Shown here in pieces: positions 11,494 to 23,852 of a stretch of 64,000 bases of DNA. The notes below the pieces were generated by a model. It searched no databases, was not told the origin of the DNA, and worked only from the letters and a program-made list of their open reading frames with translations. The position numbers and the translations under genes were made by a program. Positions within the stretch are counted from its first letter, which is position 1, and every line of letters begins with the position of its first letter. Origin of the DNA: Smittia aterrima (lineage: Eukaryota; Arthropoda; Insecta; Diptera; Chironomidae). The stretch is taken from NCBI GenBank assembly GCA_033063855.1, contig CP093829.1:16275537-16339536 (forward strand). The letters run 5' to 3'.

Positions 11494-14400
11494 TTATTCG
11501 GTGTCATGAGGATTCGGCAATTTGTCGAACGATGGTTCAACTCCCCAGATTTCACGAGCATATTCGCTGATTGTGCGATCGCTGGAGAACTTTCCGCTGC
11601 TCGCAATATTATGAATGGCCATTTCAAGCCATTTCGATTGATTCTAAAGAAAGTAATTAGTTTGAGTTCTTAGCGCTTTCACAAATTAATTTTAATTTAC
11701 CTGATAAGCAGCAGAGACAGCGTCTTGCTTCTTAACGTAGTCATCGAAATCGGCGAAAGTTAAGTAGCGATCGTATTGCATCAACATGTTTGTGACATCT
11801 TTGAATTCATCGGGATTTTCGGGGCTGTAGTAACCGCCAGATATTTGATCGATGACTTGTTTCAATTCAGCGTTCTTGTTGTAGTAGTCCCAGGCATTGT
11901 AGCCACGCTTTTGAAGTTCTTCAACTTCAAGAACGTTCAATCCGAAGATGAAAATGTTTTCATTGCCCATTTCTTCGGCCATTTCAACATTAGCTCCATC
12001 AAGAGTTCCGATGGTGAGAGCACCGTTCAACATAAACTTCATGTTTCCAGTTCCGGAAGCTTCTGTTCCAGCAGTTGACAATTGCTGGGACAAATCTGAA
12101 GCTGGCATGATCTTTTCAGCCAAGGTAACGCGATAGTTCTCCAAGAAGATGACCTTTAACTTGTCTCCGACAATTGGATCATTGTTGACGGCATGTCCGA
12201 CCTTGTTGATCAATTGAATGATCTTCTTGGCCATGTAGTAACCTGGAGCAGCCTTTCCTCCAATCATGACGGTACGCGGAACAAAGTTAGCAGTTGGGTC
12301 GCGCTTAATGCGATTGTACATTGTTACGATATACAACAAGTTCAACAATTGACGTTTGTATTCGTGGATACGCTTGACTTGGATGTCAAACATCGAAGAT
12401 GGATTTACCTTTACACCATAATCATGTTCCAAGATTGCTGCCAATTTGAATTTGTTCTCTTGCTTTACCTTTGCAATAGCGCGTTGGAAGCTTGGGTCCT
12501 TTGCCCACTTCTTGAGTTGAGCAAGTTGATCCAAATGCACTGGCCATTCATCTCCGATCTTTTCGCAAATCAAATCAGCAAGACCAGGGTTGCACAGCAA
12601 CAACCAACGACGTGGAGTGATTCCATTAGTTTTGTTTTGGAATTTGCTTGGAGTCATTTCGAAGAAATCACGGAATAGATCGCGCTTCAAAATTTCAGTG
12701 TGAAGAGCAGCAACTCCGTTTACAGCGTGTGATCCAACAATTGACAAGCGAGCCATGTTAATGCGTTTCTCGCCTTCTTCTTCAACCATTGACATACGGC
12801 GAAGACGATCGAAGTCTCCAGGATAATGTTTCTCAACTTCCTTCAACCACAAGAAGTTGATATGATAAATGATTTCCAAATGACGTGGCAGCATATTTTC
12901 CAAGAGAGAAGTAGTCCATCTTTCGAGAGCTTCTGGCAAGACAGTATGATTGGTGTAGGAGAAAACTTTAGTTGTGACGGTCCATGCTTCATCCCAGGTC
13001 AATTTTTCTTCGTCGATCAACAAACGCATCAATTCAGGAATTGAGATTGATGGATGAGTGTCATTAAGTTGAACGGCGACCTTCTCATTCATGATCTTCA
13101 TTGCTTCGCGTGGATTCTTTGATTGAGCGAACTTGGAGCTTTTGTAGCGACGGACAATATCAGAGAGAGAAGCAGCTGACATGAAGTACTGTTGCTTCAA
13201 ACGAAGTTCTTTGCCTTCGAACATGTTGTCATTTGGATACAAGACACGAGAAATGTTCTCAGCCAAGTTACGATCCAACACAGCTTGAATGTAATCACCA
13301 TCGTTGACTAAAATAAAAAGTTAATTGATTCAATTGATATACGAAAATAAGAAGTAAACTCACAGAATTTCAAGTTGAATTCAACGGGTGACTTTGCACT
13401 CCACAATCTCATCGTGTTGACGACATTGTTGTTGTATCCTGGAATTGGATTGTCGTAGGGCATGGCATAAACGACTTGAGTATCAACCCAACGTTTGCCG
13501 TCAGGTGTGTCCATAACGCGGCCGAAGAAACGAACTGGAATCATATATTCGGGGCGAGCTTTTTCCCATGGGCATCCAAAACGCAACCAGTCATCGGGCT
13601 CTTCAGTTTGTTCAAAGTTGCGAATGCGTTGAGCGAAGATTCCGTAATCATAACGAATACCGTAGCCGACAGCTGGCATAGCGAGAGTAGCCATCGAATC
13701 AAGGAAGCAAGCAGCCAAACGTCCAAGACCACCATTTCCTAAGCCAGCATCTTGTTCCATGTCTTCAAGTTCTTCAATATCCAATCCCATTTGATAAAGG
13801 GCTTCATCGACTGTTCCTTGAATTCCAATGTTGATCATGGTGTTTGTCAATGATCGACCCATGTAGAACTCGAGGGACAGATAGTAGACACGCTTTTAAG
13901 ATTAGAAAAAAATAGAACATGTTTAGCGACTGGTTGGTGCCTTCGAAAATAAACAATAAATGGAGTTTGCATCATCGTAAAATGTTTTGCAAATTCATTG
14001 AACTTTATGCATTTTTTTGTGTGGATGACGGCTCGCGAACGGTGATAAGCGACTGGTAAGACAAACATGTTGATAACCAAGCGAACTTGGCGCGTTTGAT
14101 AATTACTGGATTTTCATGTTAATCGAACGTGCGACAGAGGTCGACTGATTATGAATGTAATTGGGCCAATTGATTTCACTATCAAGTTAGATCCCAACAA
14201 TCTTGTTGAGGCTTCGACACGATTGCAAATAAAAACGTGAAGAATCTAATTTTAAATCTTGATACTTTTCGTGCGGAAGATTAAAACACTTTGCGGAAAA
14301 CTCCCGCAAGACGGGAAAATTCATTTTGTTTTATGTTTTTTCTTTTGTCGTCAAAATAAAATGTAACGCAAATTGATCAGTGAATCTATTTAAATTTCAC

Positions 14401-15011
14401 ATTCTTCACGGTCCTTGATCTTTCACACCAGAAATAAAATAAAGAGCGTCAATCCTCCGGGCGCCGATTATGTGGTTTCGACCTTGAACGACCTTCCAAT
14501 TTAGCGGCTTAGTTACATAACAAAATTAGACAAAATATGTATTTTCCCTAAAGGAAAGTGGAATCTTCCAGCGATTCAAGCTTTAAATATTATTTCAACC
14601 GGTCTTTGTATCACTCAATCATCCGGCGAACTTCTTTATTTTTCGTTCATTTTTTTCGGCTTCTTCTTATCACTTCCTCTCTTTACTCGTCGCTTTTTCA
14701 CTTTTCACTGACCTTTTGGAGGTCGCCAGACAATGAAAACGAAATATTTTCTCGATCAGAAGACTCACCTTTGGATCCTTTTCGAAGTAATGTTGCTGTG
14801 TACGAATCCATCTTGAGACCAAGTGATCCTTCACGCAATGAGCCAAAGCGAAGTAGTAATCGCGAGGTGTTGCAACATTACGATCCTTGATGAGTGTAAA
14901 GTGGAGATGGCGATTGAATCCTTTCTTTACTTCACCCACATCTTCAACTTGTGCAATGCCGCGAACTGAAATCTGCTTGCGCTTATCAATATCACTAATC
15001 GGTTTACTCAT
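11494..15011 (-). CDS. GlyP: Glycogen phosphorylase
   Basis: Four exons (15011-14769, 13892-13364, 13307-11701, 11643-11494) give 842 residues, the usual length for this enzyme. It releases glucose-1-phosphate from glycogen in the cytosol, using pyridoxal phosphate. The N-terminal regulatory serine is visible in RKQISVRGIAQVEDVGEV, the site phosphorylated by phosphorylase kinase in animals. The glycogen-phosphorylase signature appears near EASGTGNMKFMLNGALTIGT, containing the PLP lysine, followed by LDGANVEM. Further family blocks include RVYYLSLEFYMGRSL, GNGGLGRLAACFLDSMATL and KTNGITPRRWL. All phases agree. Intron 1 is 876 nt, the others about 56-57 nt. Confidence 0.97.
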
Positions 15012-15501
15012 TGCAAATGAACTTCAAAACCTAATAATCGACGAAGGAAATTTCTTTTCAAACTGGAGCTTCTGGATCTTCGAGATCGTCTTGTCACTTC
15101 GAAATCTCCGATCTTAATGAAAACCCGAGGAAGATGTTGGAAGTATTTGAATGTGAATTAAAGGTTGGACATGCGCCTTAGACGATCTTTTACTCTGAGA
15201 GCGGCAGATAAAATAAATAGACGAAGAAATTGCAGAGAGAAAAAGTTACTGAGATAAGAAAGAAAGAGACAGAATGAAAATAAAGAAAACCGTTCAAAGC
15301 TACGTATCGAGCGCAGCATGTCCCTAGGTGTCCAAACAACCGTAGTTTACTGTTCAGGAGATGTTTGTCAGCTGTACAAATTTTGTTTGGAAAGAATAGA
15401 TTCGAATGAATTGATCACTTCCAACCGCCGATGTTTTATTACTGAAAATTTCTTATGAACAAAATATCTGCCAAGAACAGATTAAAAGGAAACGATCGTG
15501 T
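15012..15501. other. Glycogen phosphorylase upstream region / POMP 3' region
   Basis: 490 bp between the GlyP start and the POMP stop (both minus). It must contain the GlyP promoter and 5'UTR. It is purine-rich on the plus strand near 15210-15290. No TATA box or repeat stands out. Confidence 0.5.
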
Positions 15502-16009
15502 TTACAAGATTCCCAAACGCTTTTCGATAACGGCATGTGGTTGACACATTTTTTCAGAGACATCAGGAGTTCCATAAACATCAGTCGGGGTAATCATCTC
15601 ATCTAAGCCTAGCAAAGCATCCCGCGAAGCATTGCTAGATGCCAAGAACGGCAAACGACCAACTTTGCTGACAGCATTAAGCTCCATCATGTATTTGAGT
15701 TGAGCTCCGAATCCATCGTGAGCGCGAATCATTTGACTGCTTAAGTTGAGCTGACTGGTCGCATACTAAAAACGAAAACATTTGAAGTTCAAAAATTGAA
15801 TTATCATCTTGAAATTTTACCTTAGATTCGGAGATTTGAAGAGGATGTGCAGTATTCAATTGAGCCATCACATCTTTGTCGGATGGACCCATAGCTCCTG
15901 ATGGAATAATGAAGTTCTCAGGCATAGCTGGGATTGCTTTAGATTCCTAAAATAAAAACAATTAACCTTCTGCTTAAAACAGTAATAATTGACGATATTG
16001 TCTCACCAT
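15502..16009 (-). CDS. Pomp: Proteasome maturation protein (POMP/UMP1)
   Basis: Three exons: 16009-16007 (only the ATG, followed at once by GTGAGA), 15946-15821 and 15765-15502; 130 residues. POMP is the chaperone that helps assemble half-proteasomes of the 20S core and is then degraded as the first substrate. The C-terminal half matches the family: MELNAVSKVGRLPFL, SSNASRDALLGLDEMI, then CQPHAVIEKRLGIL, corresponding to RLPFLSSSN, LRGNDETI and LMVEYKLGLL in vertebrate POMP. The N-terminal HPLQISESK block matches HPLELSEK. The ATG-only exon is inferred from phase and the lack of an equally good start; an alternative start is Met9 in exon 2. It diverges from CPSF73 across 234 bp. Confidence 0.92.
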
Positions 16010-16243
16010 TTTGAGTTTCTTTGATACGCTGTTCAATGAATTAATAAAGTTGAATAATTTTACTTTAATTAATGCTTTAATTCTTTTTGAAATTCACAAT
16101 TTCTACTTTTGCTCGCCGAAATTTGCTTGTAATCGTCTAAAACTCAGCCGTCTGACGGAATACTTTTGCTTTCAACGGCGACCCTTGCAAAACTACATTC
16201 GATTTGTTCAATAAACAGTCGAATTTCAAACTTACTTAAAATC
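16010..16243. promoter_or_regulatory. Probable bidirectional promoter, POMP / CPSF73
   Basis: Only 234 bp separate the start codons of two divergent housekeeping genes, so both transcription starts and 5'UTRs must lie here. No TATA box was seen, as expected for such promoters. This is inference from spacing. Confidence 0.55.
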
Positions 16244-18522
16244 ATGAATAAACGTAAAACTGATAATGTACCTGCAGAAGAAAGCGACTTGCTGCTCATA
16301 CGACCTCTTGGAGCGGGTCAGGAAGTTGGTAGAAGTTGCATTATGCTCGAATTCAAAGGTAAAGCGAAAAGTAAACATTCGGCATTTTAAGTTTTGATTT
16401 CTATTTCAGAGAGAAAAATCATGCTTGATTGTGGAATTCATCCTGGACTTAGCGGAATGGATGCTCTTCCATTCGTGGATCTTATTGAAGCTGACGAAAT
16501 TGATCTCTTGTTTATTACACAGTAAGTTTGGAAATTATTCAACCATACTTTGACTTACAAACTCTTTAGTTTCCATTTGGATCATTGCGGCGCTCTACCG
16601 TGGTTCCTTCAAAAGACAAGCTTCAAGGGACGTTGCTTCATGACGCACGCGACAAAGGCAATTTACCGCTGGATGCTGTCAGATTACATCAAAGTTAGTA
16701 ATATCGCGACTGAACAAATGCTTTTCACTGAAGCTGACTTAGAGGCAAGCATGGAGAAGATCGAGACAATTAACTTTCACGAAGAACGTGACGTGATGGG
16801 AGTTCGATTCTGGGCATACAATGCAGGACACGTTCTAGGTGCTGCTATGTTCATGATTGAAATCGCTGGCGTTAAAATTCTATACACCGGAGATTTTTCA
16901 CGTCAAGAAGATCGTCATTTGATGGCTGCAGAAATTCCAACTATGAGACCTGACATTCTCATCACAGAGTCAACGTATGGAACACATATTCACGAGAAAC
17001 GAGAGGATCGCGAAAATCGCTTTACATCACTGATTCAGAAAATTGTCATGCAAGGTGGTCGCTGCTTGATTCCTGTCTTCGCTTTGGGACGTGCTCAAGA
17101 GTTGCTGCTTATTCTCGACGAGTTCTGGAGCCAGAATCCAGATCTTCAGGAAATTCCTATTTACTACGCTTCGTCACTGGCCAAGAAATGCATGGCTGTG
17201 TATCAAACTTACATTTTCGGCATGAATGATAAAATTCGCAGACAAATCGCTGTCAACAATCCATTCGTATTCAAGCACATTTCAAACTTGAAAGGTATCG
17301 ATCATTTTGAAGATTTCGGCCCATGCGTTGTTATGGCAAGTCCTGGAATGATGCAGAGTGGGCTTTCTCGAGAACTGTTTGAGACTTGGTGTACGGATCA
17401 TAAAAATGGAGTCATCATTGCCGGTTATTGTGTTGAAGGAACTCTAGCGAAAACAGTTCTCTCAGAACCTGAAGAAATTGTAACAATGTCAGGACAGAAG
17501 CTTCCACTGAACATGTCTGTCGATTATATGTAAGTTTAAACATTTTCTAATCTCAGAAAGATATCAAATTTAAATCTATATTTTAGATCTTTCTCAGCTC
17601 ACACTGATTACCAACAAACTTCAGAATTCATTCGTCTGCTTAAACCCAATCATGTTGTCTTAGTTCATGGAGAACAAAATGAAATGAGTCGCTTGAAGTC
17701 TGCTTTGCAACGTGAATATGAAAATCAACCAAACGCCAATATAACATTCTACAATCCTCGAAACACACACGCCGTTGAGCTATATTTCAAAGGTGAGAAG
17801 ACTGCCAAGGTCATGGGATCTTTAGCATCGAGTAAAGTAGAGAACGGCGACAAAGTATCAGGAATTCTTGTGAAACGTGATTTCAAATATCACGTATTAG
17901 CTGCTTCAGACTTAAACAAGTACACCGACATGAGTATGAGTGTTGTAACTCAACGTCAATCACTAGCATTCAATGGATCACCAGCAAGTCTCAAAGTTCT
18001 TCTCGAAAGCATCGGTGGAAATGGAACAGTAGAAGTTCTTGACATGGATAAAAAGTTCAAAGTCTTCGATAGCGTTGAGATTACATTCGACGGTAAAATT
18101 GTGATTCTCGAATGGCAAGCCAATCCAGTAAATGACATGTTCGCGGATACTGTTCTCGCAAGTTTGCTTCAAACAGAACTTTGTGGATCTCAAATCAAAG
18201 GAAAAACGATGGCAAATAAACCAGACGAAGCTCATTTAGTCGACTGCATCATTGAAACACTTCAGGTAAAATTTTGATGTTATTATTTAATCGAAATCAC
18301 TTAAAAATATTTTTCTTTTGTTCTTAGGATATGTTTGGAGACAACGCGATACCAAAAGATCGGTTGACAAAAGGCGACAATCTGAAAGTGACAGTGAACG
18401 GAAAAGTCATCGAAATCGATTTGACGACTCTGCAAGTAACTTGCGAAGATGACGAAATGTTACGAGACACGGTTTTCACGGCTATCAACAAACTTGATCA
18501 AGTTCTCACTCAATCAAAATAA
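16244..18522 (+). CDS. Cpsf73: Pre-mRNA 3'-end endonuclease CPSF73
   Basis: Five exons (16244-16358, 16410-16521, 16570-17529, 17587-18265, 18328-18522) give 686 residues; the human protein has 684. CPSF73 cuts pre-mRNA before polyadenylation and also histone pre-mRNA, in the nucleus. It is a metallo-beta-lactamase/beta-CASP nuclease. The zinc-binding motif HFHLDHCGALPWFL is intact and is formed across the exon 2/3 junction; further ligands lie in NAGHVLGAAMFMIE and LYTGDFSRQEDRHLMAAE. The beta-CASP part has GRAQELLLILDEFW and VVMASPGMMQSGLSRELFE, and SFSAHTDYQQ follows. The C-terminal domain is present. All phases agree; introns are 48-62 nt. Confidence 0.97.
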
Positions 18523-18588
18523 GCTTTTTCAAGTCTACATTAAAAAATTTAAAACATATTTAAACATTTTTTTGCTCTAAATTATATA

Positions 18589-18795
18589 CAGTGACCTGCT
18601 CAATTTGGTGAAGAGGTAATTCGGGGGAATCAGGATTGCGCTAAAGGGGGTCAAGATTTTTTGCCTCGAATTGGGCCGAAGATAGAATGTTTGGTATTCT
18701 ATCTTCGGCCCAATTCGAGGCAAAAAATCTTGACCGCCTTTAGCGCAATCCTGATTACCCCGAATTACCTCTTCACCAAATTGAGCAGGTCACTG
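18589..18795. mobile_element. 207-bp foldback MITE with TA target duplication (Tc1/mariner-like)
   Basis: Two 100-bp arms (18589-18688 and 18696-18795) are inverted copies with only two mismatches by eye, separated by a 7-nt loop. The ends begin CAGTGACCTGCTCAATTTGG and are flanked by TA on both sides (18587-18588 and 18796-18797), the target duplication of Tc1/mariner elements; the CAGTG start also fits. No coding capacity, so it is non-autonomous. It lies just downstream of the CPSF73 stop and may be transcribed as a long hairpin with that 3'UTR. The near-identity of the arms suggests a young insertion. Confidence 0.9.
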
Positions 18796-18907
18796 TATTC
18801 ATTATTTAAATGTTCCATTTACAGATTTCGAGGGTGATTAAGCTCAAGTTTTTTCAGTTTAAGTCTCAAACTTTAAGATAAGATTAAAATAACTTTGTAA
18901 AATAAAG

Positions 18908-20717
18908 TTAACAAACGATCGTTGGAATAAAGTTTTCCAACAAATTAATTGCAAGTTTCTCAGCGTCGCCTCTGTTAATCTTTGGACTCATCGTTCTGGT
19001 TCTTGGCATGGCATCAACAATGTGGATTCCGCCATCAAATCTGAAGTTTTCAAAATATTCAGAAGCTTTCAACGACAAGAAATCTTCAGTAACTTTAGAG
19101 TCGGGAGTCAAAGTAATCAAAACTGATAAAACATTTTTGTTTGTAACTGAAACAGCGCAAGCTTCTCTGACTCCTTCAAAACTTTCGAAGAATTGCTCAA
19201 TTGGAGCTGGATGAACCTGGAAATAAGAGGTAAGCTTGGTTTAGCGCTCATATAATAATTAAAAATTACATTTTTCCCTCCAACTGATATCATGTGGGCG
19301 ATTCGCCCGTGAACATGAAGAAGTCCCAACTCATCGAAATAACCAAAATCTCCTGTTTTGAACCAATCGTCCACTTCAAAAGCTTTCTTCGTCATATCAG
19401 GTTTACCGACGTACTTCTAAAAAAGATTTTTAGCAATTTTTTCAAATATCCCTTTGCGACTTACTGAAAAAATCGTAGGCGATCGAAGGAGAATTTCACC
19501 ATTTTCATTTGGACCAAGAACCTTCCGTGATTCAATATCGACTATTCTGCCTTCGCCATTTTCATGAAGATATCCAACGACATTATCTATTATCTGTGAG
19601 ATATCAACATTTCCCATAGGTTCAGTTATAACTCCAGCTTCACTTGTTCCGTAAATTGGAGAGAACGATCCTTTTGGAAGCTTCGATTTGACAAATTCGC
19701 TGACCATCTTCGGAACTCTTTCACCTCCGCATAAAAACTCTTTCATCGACAAAAAGTCTTTTTCGTTACAATCAGGAGAATTTAACATTAACAAAGTGTT
19801 CGTGGTTGAATTAATTATTGTTGTAACCGAATATTTCTTGACGATATAACCCAAGTGCCGAGGACTAAAAGCTGCTTTGGTTATGATTCTACACTGACTG
19901 TTTAGCAATGGAAATAAAAGCGACATTATACCCGTGATCCAACTAATTGTGCTGTAGGAGAACATGACAACGTCTTCTCGATATTTCCAAACAAATTTAG
20001 ATAACTTAACGGAACGTCCGGAAATGCCAATTGCTTTCGGTGCAGCTGTCGTTCCAGAAGAAGGGACAATCAAAAAAATTGAATCATCGTCGATTTCATC
20101 TTCCTCCGATAATCTAAGAAATATATTTTCCTGTTTTTTTTTTCTTTGAAAGCTCATGCAACAATAACTCACTTGAATTTTTTTTCGATTCCTGTTTCTT
20201 TCAAAAGCTCCGAAATGTTCAAAATGTTTTGCAAATTAGAAATTTCTCCCACAAGAAACATTTTTGGATTTATTCCAATTTCCTTCACTGCCTGATTAAT
20301 CAAATCAATTGACTCTCCAAGATCTTCCATTACAATCACTTTGGGTTTTGAAGCGTCTAAAACTTCTTTGATCCACCAAAGTTCTGTGCCTTTAAAGCAG
20401 AAAAATGGATTGACTGTCGCTCCGAGCAGGAAACATCCAAAAGCAATTGGAGCAGTGAAAGTTGAATTTTTCAGAAGCAAAGAAATGACGTCGCCTCCTC
20501 GAACTCCAAGTCGATGTAAATTTTGAGCCACTCGAATCGAAAGTTGCTCAATTTCTGCGAAAGTCAAACTTGTTCCTTCGTCATCAGAAATTTGAAAAAT
20601 TTTCTCTGGGTGCAAACGAAAACTTTGTAGAATTAATTCACGAAATGGAACCGAAGATTCACTTCGCTCAACTTTTTGACCAAACCAAGTTTTTGTTTTA
20701 CTATCAAAAATTTTCAT
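18908..20717 (-). CDS. Luciferase-like acyl-CoA ligase A (ANL superfamily)
   Basis: Four exons (20717-20173, 20113-19465, 19416-19270, 19216-18908) give 549 residues, close to firefly luciferase. Family reaction: ATP-dependent adenylation of a carboxylic acid, then thioester formation with CoA; the substrate cannot be read from the sequence. Motifs in order: AMP-binding loop PSSGTTAAPKAIGISG, YGTSEAG, the hinge region FKTGDFGYFDELG, and the C-terminal catalytic lysine in MSPKINR. The C-terminus is IPTIVC, not the peroxisomal SKL. It is the first of four tandem copies. Unlike C and D it has no intron at the FVWKY tryptophan codon. Its last two exons are strikingly close to those of copy D. A TATA box lies 74 bp upstream of the ATG. 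Confidence 0.92.
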
Positions 20718-20790
20718 TGTGTAAAGTTTTCGGGCTCGCGAATCTCTGAAGACTGAAATTTAATACTCGAGATTCTCTAATAAAGAGTGA

Positions 20791-20799
20791 CTTTATATA
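20791..20799 (-). promoter_or_regulatory. TATA box of ligase A
   Basis: TATATAAAG on the minus strand, 74 bp upstream of the ATG at 20717, leaves room for a short 5'UTR at the usual 25-30 bp distance from the transcription start. Confidence 0.6.
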
Positions 20800-20842
20800 T
20801 TCAAGTGCCGGATAAAATATATGGATCATTTGCTTAAAATTA

Positions 20843-20980
20843 TGATAAGATAAAATTTTCAGGTCGTGTCACTAAACAATTAAAATATTTTCAAGTTCAT
20901 GAATTTAAAATTTAACTGCTACATCATGTTCTACTCTGAATAAAGTTTGAGTGACAAAGCACGATTGATAAGATAAAGAT
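20843..20980. promoter_or_regulatory. Clustered GATA-factor-like sites upstream of ligase A
   Basis: TGATAAGATAA at 20843-20853 and TTGATAAGATAAAGAT at 20965-20980 hold several WGATAR cores. In flies GATA factors act on such sites in gut and fat-body genes. AT-rich DNA yields GATA by chance, so function is inferred only. Confidence 0.4.
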
Positions 20981-21115
20981 CTGAATTATCATGCTCTGTA
21001 AGAAGATTCTATTCACAATGCATCTCGTAAATATTTTTCATCACATTTTGTTTTTATTGACAGAGCAAAGAGATAAACAGCAAAGATAATAGTTTAAATA
21101 AAATTTTCCATTAAA

Positions 21116-22918
21116 TTAATTGCAAGTTTGCATAGTATTTTCCATCAAATTAATTGCAAGCTTTGCGGCGTCGTCTCTATTAATCTTCGGACTCATTGTC
21201 CTGGTTCTTGGCATGCCATCAACTATGTGAATTCCGCCATCAAAATTGATGTCTTCAAAATGTTCTGAAGCTTTCAACGACAAGAAATCTTCAGTCACTT
21301 TAGAGTCGGGAGTCAAAGTAATCAAAAGTGATAAAACATTTTTATTTGTAATTGAAATAGCGCAAGCTTCTCTGACTCCTTCAAAGCTTTCGAAGAATTG
21401 CTCAATTGGAGCTGGATGAATCTAAAAATTAAAAATTATTACTAGATGTTCAAAGATTAAAAAGTTTTACATTTTTCCCTCCAACAGATATCATGTGGGC
21501 TATTCGACCATGAACATGAAGAAGTCCCATCTCATCGAAATAACCAAAATCTCCTGTTTTAAACCAATCGCCATCTTCAAAAGCATTTCTGCTTTTTTCG
21601 GGTTGTCCGATATATCCCTAAATGTGATTGATTATTGAAATAACTCGATTAAAATAAAATTATAAATGCAATTACTATAAATATGCCTGATGTTCGAACG
21701 ATAATCTCGCCATTTTCATTGGGACCAATCGGCTTCCGTGTTTCGACTTCGACGATTCTGAATTCTGAGTTACTAACTGGACATCCTACGACGTTATCAT
21801 TGTTTGTAATATACACATTTCCCAATGGTTGAGTCATAACTCCTGTCTCAGTCGATCCGTAAACAACTCCAAAACTTCCTTTTGGAAGCTTCGATTTGAC
21901 AAATTCGCTGACCATCTTCGGAACTCTTTCGCCTCCGCAATAGAATTCTTTCATTGACAAAAAGTCATTTTCGTTCATATCTGGCGAGTTTAACATGAAC
22001 GAAGTATTTTTGGTAGAATTTATTACATTCGTAACCGAATATTTCTTGACTAAATAACCAAAATGACGAGGACTAAAAGCTTCGTTTGTTATGATTCTTA
22101 ATTGACTGTTAAGAATTGAAAATAAAAGCGCAAACAGTCCCGAGACCCAGCTAATTGTGCTATAAGTGAAAACGGCCGCATCTACTTGATTTTTCCAAAA
22201 GAACTTATAAAACTTAAGGGAACGTCCAGAAATGCCAATTGCTTTCGGTGCAGCTGTCGTTCCAGATGAAGGAATAATTAAAGCAACTGATTCATCTTCG
22301 ATTTCATCTTCCTCCGATAATCTAAGAAATATATTTCCTGATTTTTTTTGTTTGTTAAAGCTGCAACAAAATAACTTACTTGAAATCCTTTTCGATTCCT
22401 GTTGCTTTCAAAAGCTCCGAAATGTTCAAAATGTTTTGCAAATTAGAAATTTCTCCCACAAGAAACATTTTTGGATTTATTCCAATTTCCTTCACTGCCT
22501 GATTAATCAAATCAATTGACTCTCCAGGATCTTCCATTACAATCACCTTGGGTTTTGAAGCGTCTAAAACTTCTTTGATCCACCAAATATCTGTCCCTTT
22601 GAAGCAGAAAAATGGATTGACAATCGCTCCGAGCAGGAAACATCCAAAAGCAATTGGTGCAGTGAAAGTGGAATTTTTTAGAAGCAAAGTAACGACGTCT
22701 CCTCCTCGAACTCCAAGTCGACGCAAATTTTGAGCCACTCGAATAGAAAGTTCCTCAACTTCTGCGAAGGTCAAATTTGTTCCTTCGTCATCAGAAATTT
22801 GATAAATTTTTTCTGGATTTAAGCGAAAGCTTTGTAGAACTAATTCACGAAATGGAACCGAAGATTCACTTCGCTCAACTTTTGTCCCTGACCAAGTTTT
22901 AGTTTTGATATTGAACAT
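21116..22918 (-). CDS. Luciferase-like acyl-CoA ligase B
   Basis: Four exons (22918-22380, 22321-21676, 21617-21471, 21421-21116) give 545 residues with the same junction positions as copy A. Conserved parts: PSSGTTAAPKAIGISG, YGSTETG, FKTGDFGYFDEMG and catalytic MSPKINR. The enzyme should adenylate a carboxylate and load CoA; the substrate is unknown. The exon 2 donor is GTAATT, weaker than in A or D. The C-terminus (ENTMQTCN) has no peroxisomal signal. The stretch just past the stop repeats part of the last codons (ttccat.aaattaattgcaag twice, 21106-21162), a small tandem duplication that may have reshaped the C-terminus. The TATA box and three GATAAG cores lie upstream. Confidence 0.92.
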
Positions 22919-23058
22919 TTCTGTTTTTCAAATTTTTTTTTTAGGCTTTACAGAAAAGCTTTTATTCGGTTGCTCGAAAACTTTTAAAATGAGAGTTCTC
23001 AATGCTGATTATTTTCATTAAGCGCTGAACCATTCTGCCAGAATGTAAATCAATTGCA

Positions 23059-23087
23059 TATTTATACGAGATAAGAGATAAGATAAG
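23059..23087. promoter_or_regulatory. TATA box and triple GATAAG upstream of ligase B
   Basis: TATAAATA on the minus strand (23059-23066) lies about 140 bp upstream of the ATG. Three GATAAG cores in direct succession (23070-23087) lie just beyond it. The same TATA-plus-GATA pairing is found at ligase A. Function is inferred. Confidence 0.5.
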
Positions 23088-23852
23088 AATCTTCTTTTAT
23101 TAATTAAAGAAATAAAAAGATATTTGCATTAGCGATCTTGATAAAAACTAGTGGCAGTAGCAGTTCGTACCGAACTTACTAGAGGGTTTCACTGGACTGG
23201 TTACAGGGGACATTTTACTTGGTTTGTTTAACAAAGTTCTTTTTTGAGCTCACCAGAGGTGGATCCAATGTGTGGAGCTTGGATTTTCTGGGATTTATCG
23301 CTTAGTCGTGACCAGCTGATCATTTCATGTAAAGAACTCAATGCTCTAAGTCCAAAGGGAAAGAAGTTTCACTTTGTGTTTACCCGAAGTGGATCCAATA
23401 TCTGGGCCAGCTCTGGGATTCGTTTAAACACGTTGAACATTTCTCGTGAAGAAGTGTCAGCAAAAATGTTAATAAATCTGAACAAATCGAAAAAGTTTGA
23501 AAAATTTGTATGGAGCTCACCAGACTCCAGCCCCATGGGCCCGAACCTTTGGAGCTATCAAGTCCATCTTTAAAACTGCGATTCTGTCATAAATTGAACC
23601 AATTCGCGAAAACCAGAAGTAGCTAGCTGCTGCCGTTCTCGACTAGATAGAGTTCCAAGTTTAAAATCGTCTTTTTGTATGGAGATTCCAGGTTTCGGAC
23701 CCGTGGGCCCGATCCTGATGAGCTAGCGAAAATTCCGAAAAATCCACTATTTCTATTTCAAATCTCTATCGATTAGTGAAAAAAAATCAAATCATTTCGT
23801 TCGCGAGTTATTCAAATAACAGACTACCGACTACAGACGAAGCGAACAAAAT

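Larger units (their letters stand above)
20718..21115. other. Spacer between ligases A and B holding the A promoter
   Basis: 398 bp, AT-rich, with the A promoter at its left end (see the TATA and GATA entries) and the 3' end of ligase B at its right end. No further gene. Confidence 0.6.

Noticed and set aside
12193..12678. 161-codon plus-strand ORF opposite glycogen phosphorylase
   Set aside because: Antisense shadow of a highly conserved enzyme exon.
23244..23573. 109-codon plus-strand ORF between ligases B and C
   Set aside because: Lies in a probable dispersed repeat and shows no domain; the Ser/Leu-rich translation looks random.
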